From the NCBI RefSeq assembly GCF_030268205.1, contig NZ_BSQF01000002.1:558001-622000 (forward strand): DNA of 64,000 nt, given 5' to 3'. Made by a program: the position numbers and the translations under genes. A model generated the notes under the pieces. It was not told the DNA's origin. It ran no database searches and saw nothing but the letters and a program-made list of their open reading frames with translations. Shown piece after piece: positions 60,430-64,000 of this stretch (the first letter of the stretch is position 1; every line of letters starts with the position of its first letter). This DNA is from Allomuricauda sp. NBRC 101325. GTDB lineage: Bacteria; Bacteroidota; Bacteroidia; Flavobacteriales; Flavobacteriaceae.

Positions 60430-60957
60430 TTATGCCATATTTTTTCTTAGAGTTGAAATACAGCTTCTTAATCTTGTTTTAATTGTACCAACAGGTGAAT
60501 TCAATTCTTTGGCGGCCTCTTTTTGGGTGTATCCTTTAAAATAAAGTAGGTCGATTAGCTGTAGACACTTGTCCTTAAGTCCCTTTAAAAGGGATTGCAG
60601 GCCAATGGTGTCTATTTTGCCATTAAAATCTTCACTATTTTCATAGATACCTACGAGAGAATCCACGGAGAGGTTCTTTTTTTGATTTTTATGCGATTTG
60701 GAGCGCACTTCATCTATGGCCGCATTTCTGGCAATATTCAATATCCAAGTAAAAAATCGTCCTTTTGAAGTGTCATATTGGTCGGACTTTTCCCAAATCT
60801 TCACAAAAACATCATGACAAAGTTCTTGGGAACGCTCTGTATCTTTCACAATCACATTGATTACCCCACAAATATTTTCAGCATACATATGGTATAGGGT
60901 CTCGAAGGCGGCCTTATCCTTTTGTTGAAATTTAATAATGAGGTTGTCCAATTGCAT
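60430..60957 (-). CDS. ECF-type RNA polymerase sigma factor
   Basis: A 175-residue sigma-70 family factor with region 2 (FETLYHMYAENICGVINVIVKDTERSQELCHDVFVKIWEK, WILNIARNAAIDEVRSK) and region 4 (LLKGLKDKCLQLIDLLYFKGYTQKEAAKELNSPVGTIKTRLR). Length and linkage fit the RskA-partner (SigK-like) group. It is cotranscribed with the anti-sigma gene (2-base gap). The regulon cannot be predicted here; no obvious cognate promoter is recognisable. Confidence 0.94.
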   Translation of the reverse strand: MQLDNLIIKFQQKDKAAFETLYHMYAENICGVINVIVKDTERSQELCHDVFVKIWEKSDQYDTSKGRFFTWILNIARNAAIDEVRSKSHKNQKKNLSVDSLVGIYENSEDFNGKIDTIGLQSLLKGLKDKCLQLIDLLYFKGYTQKEAAKELNSPVGTIKTRLRSCISTLRKNMA

Positions 60958-60997
60958 AAGCTATTGGTTTAAAGATATAAAAGTTGAACTAGAAAAA

Positions 60998-61288
60998 TTA
61001 CCCTATGTTGATACCTTTTAAAACCAATGCTTTCCATTCCGGATTTCGTTTGATGTACATGGCCACAAACGGACAGAGTGGGACAAGGGTCAAATCCTGT
61101 TCTTTGATGTATTCCAAGGTTTGTTTGATCAAGCTGGAACCTATGCCTTTTCCTTCATATGAGGGCGGAACTTCGGTATGGGTAAGATAAATTCTATCTT
61201 GGGCCAAGATATACTCGATTTTAGCAATAGCATCTTCTAATAGAAATTGAAATTGTTTGGCTTCTTTGTTGTTGATCAGTTGGTACAT
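60998..61288 (-). CDS. yjdJ: YjdJ-like GNAT acetyltransferase
   Basis: A 96-residue small GNAT protein (Acetyltransf_CG type): INNKEAKQFQFLLEDAIAKIEYIL, THTEVPPSYEGKGIGSSLIKQTLEYIKEQ with the acetyl-CoA loop, and LVPLCPFVAMYIKRNPEWKALV. It is placed 4 bases after the Fe-S protein gene, the same order as yjdI-yjdJ in E. coli. Activity on a defined amine is unknown. Confidence 0.9.
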   Translation of the reverse strand: MYQLINNKEAKQFQFLLEDAIAKIEYILAQDRIYLTHTEVPPSYEGKGIGSSLIKQTLEYIKEQDLTLVPLCPFVAMYIKRNPEWKALVLKGINIG

Positions 61289-61292
61289 TTTT

Positions 61293-61517
61293 TTATTGTT
61301 GGTTTTCTGAGTAGCTAAGTGCTCCTGAAGGACACTTGGAAATTTGGTCTTTCAAAGCTTCGGAGGATGCATTTTCCGCTTTGATCCATGGCTTTTCTTT
61401 TGGGTTGTACACCTGCGGCAACATTTTCACACAGATTCCTGCATGCTGGCACAATTCAGGTTTCCAAATTACCGTGATTTCTCCGTTCGAATAGGTTTTT
61501 GTTGTCCCCATGATCAT
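61293..61517 (-). CDS. yjdI: YjdI-like iron-sulfur cluster protein
   Basis: A 74-residue mono-cluster protein: TVIWKPELCQHAGICVKMLPQVYNPKEKPW and DQISKCPSGALSYS. Three cysteines are visible (CQHAGIC and KCPSG), and the fourth ligand position is not a Cys, so a [3Fe-4S] or an atypical [4Fe-4S] cluster is possible. Start could be the first or third codon (61517 or 61511). Pairing with the YjdJ-type acetyltransferase is conserved across bacteria. Confidence 0.9.
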   Translation of the reverse strand: MIMGTTKTYSNGEITVIWKPELCQHAGICVKMLPQVYNPKEKPWIKAENASSEALKDQISKCPSGALSYSENQQ

Positions 61518-61543
61518 TTAATTTTAATAGGTATAAGATAAAA

Positions 61544-61569
61544 AAAAGAGCTGCATAAACAGCTCTTTT
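61544..61569 (-). terminator. Terminator of the YceI gene
   Basis: AAAAGAGCTG 61544-61553 and CAGCTCTTTT 61560-61569 with loop CATAAA; on the minus strand a T run follows. Confidence 0.85.
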
Positions 61570-61604
61570 CAATTCTTAAATTAAGTTGATGTTGAGTGCT
61601 CAAT

Positions 61605-62234
61605 TTATTTTTGCTCCAGAAGTACAGTACCTGCAATGGCAACGTCTTCCCAAGTTTTGCTAACACCATCGGCACCTGTATGCAAGATTTCGCAAGCTTT
61701 GTTCAATGAAGCCAAAGCTTCCAATGCATCCCATTGCTTCAAATCCATAACCCCAGAAAAGTTCACGTGGTTATCTGCAGTGATTTCGTAATCCATAGGT
61801 AAATCGGTAGAAACCCCGTTCATGGTCAATTTTACGGTGCTCTTATTGTTGCCTGTTATTGAAAAGGTCCCTGTAATGGTTTGGGTCTCGGCCATTTTTT
61901 GGAAAAAGAACTCAAGAATCTTAGGATCCCTAGTACCAGTGGCGTCGTTGGTAAAAAGACTGCTCACGGGAATGGTAAATTGAAGCCCGTCCAAAGTTTC
62001 TTCTGGAGTGGCTCCAGCCGTATACTTTAGGTTTACTTCTTGAAAAGTACCGCCAACGGGAACTTTGTCGGATGTTTTGTAGGCCGTGAATTTCACACTG
62101 GTGGAATCTTCCACAATGCTATAGGTTGCAGCCGCAACGGTTTCTTCTTTCTTTTCTTCTTCTTTTTTAGCCTGTTTGCAACTAAAGGCGGTAACCATTA
62201 CCAACCCTAGTGCAACTATTGTTATTTTTTTCAT
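61605..62234 (-). CDS. YceI family lipoprotein
   Basis: A 209-residue protein; the ATG at 62234 gives MKKITIVALGLVMVTAFSCKQAK, a lipoprotein signal with Cys near 19, whereas the codon at 62291 adds a leader that does not fit. After a Lys/Glu-rich linker the YceI lipocalin-like barrel follows (TYSIVEDSTSVKFTAYKTSDKVPVGGTFQEVNL, FTIPVSSLFTNDATGTRDPKILEFFF, VMDLKQWDALEALASLN). YceI barrels bind polyisoprenoid chains in the periplasm. Monocistronic. Confidence 0.92.
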   Translation of the reverse strand: MKKITIVALGLVMVTAFSCKQAKKEEEKKEETVAAATYSIVEDSTSVKFTAYKTSDKVPVGGTFQEVNLKYTAGATPEETLDGLQFTIPVSSLFTNDATGTRDPKILEFFFQKMAETQTITGTFSITGNNKSTVKLTMNGVSTDLPMDYEITADNHVNFSGVMDLKQWDALEALASLNKACEILHTGADGVSKTWEDVAIAGTVLLEQK

Positions 62235-62308
62235 TAAAAATATCTTTTTTAGATTGACCACTAAGTTAGGTATTATACCAACTGCGGTCAATTATTTGCC
62301 CCTGTATT

Positions 62309-63001
62309 TTAAGGTTTCTTCTTTTTGAACCATCCAGTTAAATCGGGATTGTAAAAAACAGCAAATTGTAAGCGGTCGTAAACGGCATTGGAAAATTGGT
62401 TTCGCAAATATCCCACCTGCAAACTGCTATTATTCGTGATGTTTACTCCAACTGCTCCATATAATCGATTTTGCCCGAATAGATCATCTTGGAGATTGAT
62501 GAACAATTCATCATAAAAATTCAAGAAAAAAGTATCGGTTAGTGGCAAGGTCATTTGAAGGCGATAGCGAGCTCGATGCTGGGTGTCCTTAACCCCATCA
62601 AAATCTAAAAACCGCTGTTCCAGGCGATAGCGATGCTCAAACAGGAACTCCCAGACGTTATTCTTTAGAATAAACTGTTCAAAAATTCGGTGTTCTATTA
62701 GATTGATATCAAAAACACCATCATAAAAGGTGTTGTCGGTGTCAATGTAACCGTAACCCGCTGTTGCAATCGCTTCTGGATTAATATGATAATTAAGTCC
62801 GGTACGTAACAACAATTGGTTGAAATTATTTGTGGTTTCATACAATCTCAATTGTGCTTCAGTGTGCACACTGAAGCGTTCCGAAACCTTGTTGGTACCA
62901 AAATACATGTACCAAGCTCCCAATTCGTCTTCACCAGGTTGTTGGGCATTGATGGTTAGTAAACCAAATAAAAGAAATAAGGCTGTTAGGTTTTTGATCA
63001 T
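62309..63001 (-). CDS. DUF2490 family outer-membrane barrel protein
   Basis: A 230-residue protein with signal peptide MIKNLTALFLLFGLLTINAQ and the DUF2490 pattern: ELGAWYMYFGTNKVSERFSVHTEAQLRLYE, GLNYHINPEAIATAGYGYI, EHRIFEQFILKNNVWEFLFEHRYRLEQRF and a C-terminal aromatic end. Probably an outer-membrane beta-barrel with unknown cargo. Its start overlaps the stop of the S9 peptidase by 4 bases (ATGA). Confidence 0.88.
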   Translation of the reverse strand: MIKNLTALFLLFGLLTINAQQPGEDELGAWYMYFGTNKVSERFSVHTEAQLRLYETTNNFNQLLLRTGLNYHINPEAIATAGYGYIDTDNTFYDGVFDINLIEHRIFEQFILKNNVWEFLFEHRYRLEQRFLDFDGVKDTQHRARYRLQMTLPLTDTFFLNFYDELFINLQDDLFGQNRLYGAVGVNITNNSSLQVGYLRNQFSNAVYDRLQFAVFYNPDLTGWFKKKKP

Positions 63002-64000
63002 TTACTCTCCTCTTTAATTGGCGTACTTTTTTCTTCTTTTAAGTACTCGTCCAAAAATTCCAATATCTTGCTGTATGCAGTAATTTGATTCTCCTTTTTC
63101 ACGAAACCGTGTCCTTCGTCCTCGAAAAGCACATACTCCACAGGAACACCATTTTTACGAACACCGGCCACGATTTCATCGGATTCTGCCTGTAAAACAC
63201 GAGGGTCTTGCGAACCTTGCAGAACAATCAAAGGTTTGGTGACTTTGTCCGTATGGAATAGTGGGGAAATTTGCTTTAAACGAACGGAATCGGCACTATA
63301 GGGATCTCCCAATTCTTTATAAAGGGCATCCTTAAAGGATTCCCACCATGGTGGGATGCTTTTTAGTGTTCGCATCCAGTTGGTCACACCAAAAAGGTTT
63401 ACGCCCACGTCAAATTCTTCAGGTGCATAGGTTAATGCTGCCATGGTCATATAGCCCCCATAGGATCCACCAATAATTCCGATTTTCTCCCCATCGATTT
63501 CAGGTTGTTGCGCCAACCAGTTTTTACCTTCTACGCAATCTTTTAGATCTTTGTCCCCATGGTTGAGGTCATCCATTTGGTAGAAAGTTTTTCCATAACC
63601 ACTACTTCCGCGATTGTTTACCGCTAAAACAGCATAACCATGGTTTACCAAATATTGGATAAAGGAACTAAAGTTCTGACGGGATTGTCCGCCTGGTCCA
63701 CCGTGCACCCAAACCAAAGCTGGAACTGGATTTTCTACACTTGCCTGATGTGGTGTGTAGTAAATGGCAGGAATTTCCAATCCATCAAAGGATTTATAAC
63801 GAACCACCTCTGCTTTTACCAAATCCTGACCTTGAATTTCTGGATTCAATACATCGGTTAGTTGTTTTTGTTCTTTGGTCTCCAGGTTGTACACAAATAG
63901 GTTTGAGGGGGAGTGGGAACCACCCGCGTAAAAACGCATCATAGTCTCATCATCCGAAAAGCTGACACTCGTGATCTCCATGTTTTCCACGGTTGGTAAA
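62998..64000 (-). CDS. S9 family prolyl oligopeptidase-type peptidase, 5' end cut by window
   Basis: The frame stays open to base 64000, so the N-terminal propeller is missing; the codon at 63990 is internal. The catalytic domain is complete: LVWVHGGPGGQSRQNFSSFIQY, AVNNRGSSGYGKTFYQ, IGIIGGSYGGYMTMAALT with the nucleophile Ser, GSQDPRVLQAESDE and DEGHGFVKKEN with the catalytic His. It belongs with acylaminoacyl-peptidase-like S9C enzymes that degrade peptides. Its stop overlaps the DUF2490 start, so the two are coupled. Confidence 0.92.
   Translation of the reverse strand, partial: LPTVENMEITSVSFSDDETMMRFYAGGSHSPSNLFVYNLETKEQKQLTDVLNPEIQGQDLVKAEVVRYKSFDGLEIPAIYYTPHQASVENPVPALVWVHGGPGGQSRQNFSSFIQYLVNHGYAVLAVNNRGSSGYGKTFYQMDDLNHGDKDLKDCVEGKNWLAQQPEIDGEKIGIIGGSYGGYMTMAALTYAPEEFDVGVNLFGVTNWMRTLKSIPPWWESFKDALYKELGDPYSADSVRLKQISPLFHTDKVTKPLIVLQGSQDPRVLQAESDEIVAGVRKNGVPVEYVLFEDEGHGFVKKENQITAYSKILEFLDEYLKEEKSTPIKEESK

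Noticed and set aside
1-64000. tRNA, rRNA, CRISPR arrays, insertion sequences, prophage
   Set aside because: No cloverleaf, array of regular spacers, transposase or integrase sequence was seen on either strand.

Overview
The window looks like a chromosomal segment of a marine-type member of the Flavobacteriaceae (Bacteroidota). The evidence is the mix of families: a PorP/SprF protein, TonB-dependent receptor, DUF2807 and DUF2141 proteins, a LETM1-related protein, a LytTR/2TM signalling cluster, lipoproteins and A-rich leaders instead of Shine-Dalgarno boxes. Promoter elements of the Bacteroidota type TTG-N-TAnnTTTG also occur. The genus could be close to Muricauda/Allomuricauda, but that is an impression and was not computed. 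I see no rRNA, tRNA, CRISPR array, prophage or insertion sequence.

Layout. 1-4.7 kb: glycan degradation (truncated GH43 with discoidin domain, GH3 beta-glucosidase, EEP hydrolase). 4.9-7.6 kb: a two-subunit molybdenum hydroxylase of isoquinoline 1-oxidoreductase type. 7.6-14 kb: a polyamine operon (arginine decarboxylase, agmatinase, deoxyhypusine-synthase homologue) continuing into an acidic protein, an RMD1-family protein and a protease/ATP-grasp RimK fusion. Its first gene is preceded by a long leader that folds on paper into a three-way junction with a pseudoknot, followed by a 12-bp helix that buries the start codon. This is the best candidate in the window for an undescribed regulatory RNA. 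14-15.5 kb: a second structured intergenic region ahead of trxB. 15.5-29 kb: cell-envelope and peptidoglycan-turnover genes, a PadR/PspC/DUF2807 group and assorted housekeeping genes.

29-40 kb is a redox and signalling block: oxyR, a sigma-54 activator with a cyclic-nucleotide-binding domain, a canonical sigma-54 promoter in front of an OsmC gene, pyruvate:ferredoxin oxidoreductase, and a convergent 1134-residue TPR/histidine kinase/receiver/class III cyclase fusion. A plausible inference is that the cyclase and the cNMP-binding activator belong to one circuit controlling osmC and perhaps nifJ.

40-48 kb: TonB receptor with DUF2141 partner, DoxX, GNAT, PorP/SprF with a C-terminal extension, PaiB-like protein and secreted proteins. 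48-53 kb: a TPR protein, a histidine kinase with its own 2TM domain, a three-copy tandem DNA repeat, four small 2TM proteins and a LytTR response regulator. 53-64 kb: LETM1-related protein, DUF4331 pair with a TPR lipoprotein, MscS-like and CorA-like channels, OmpW, an ECF-type sigma/anti-sigma pair, YjdJ/YjdI, YceI, DUF2490 and a truncated S9 peptidase at the right edge.
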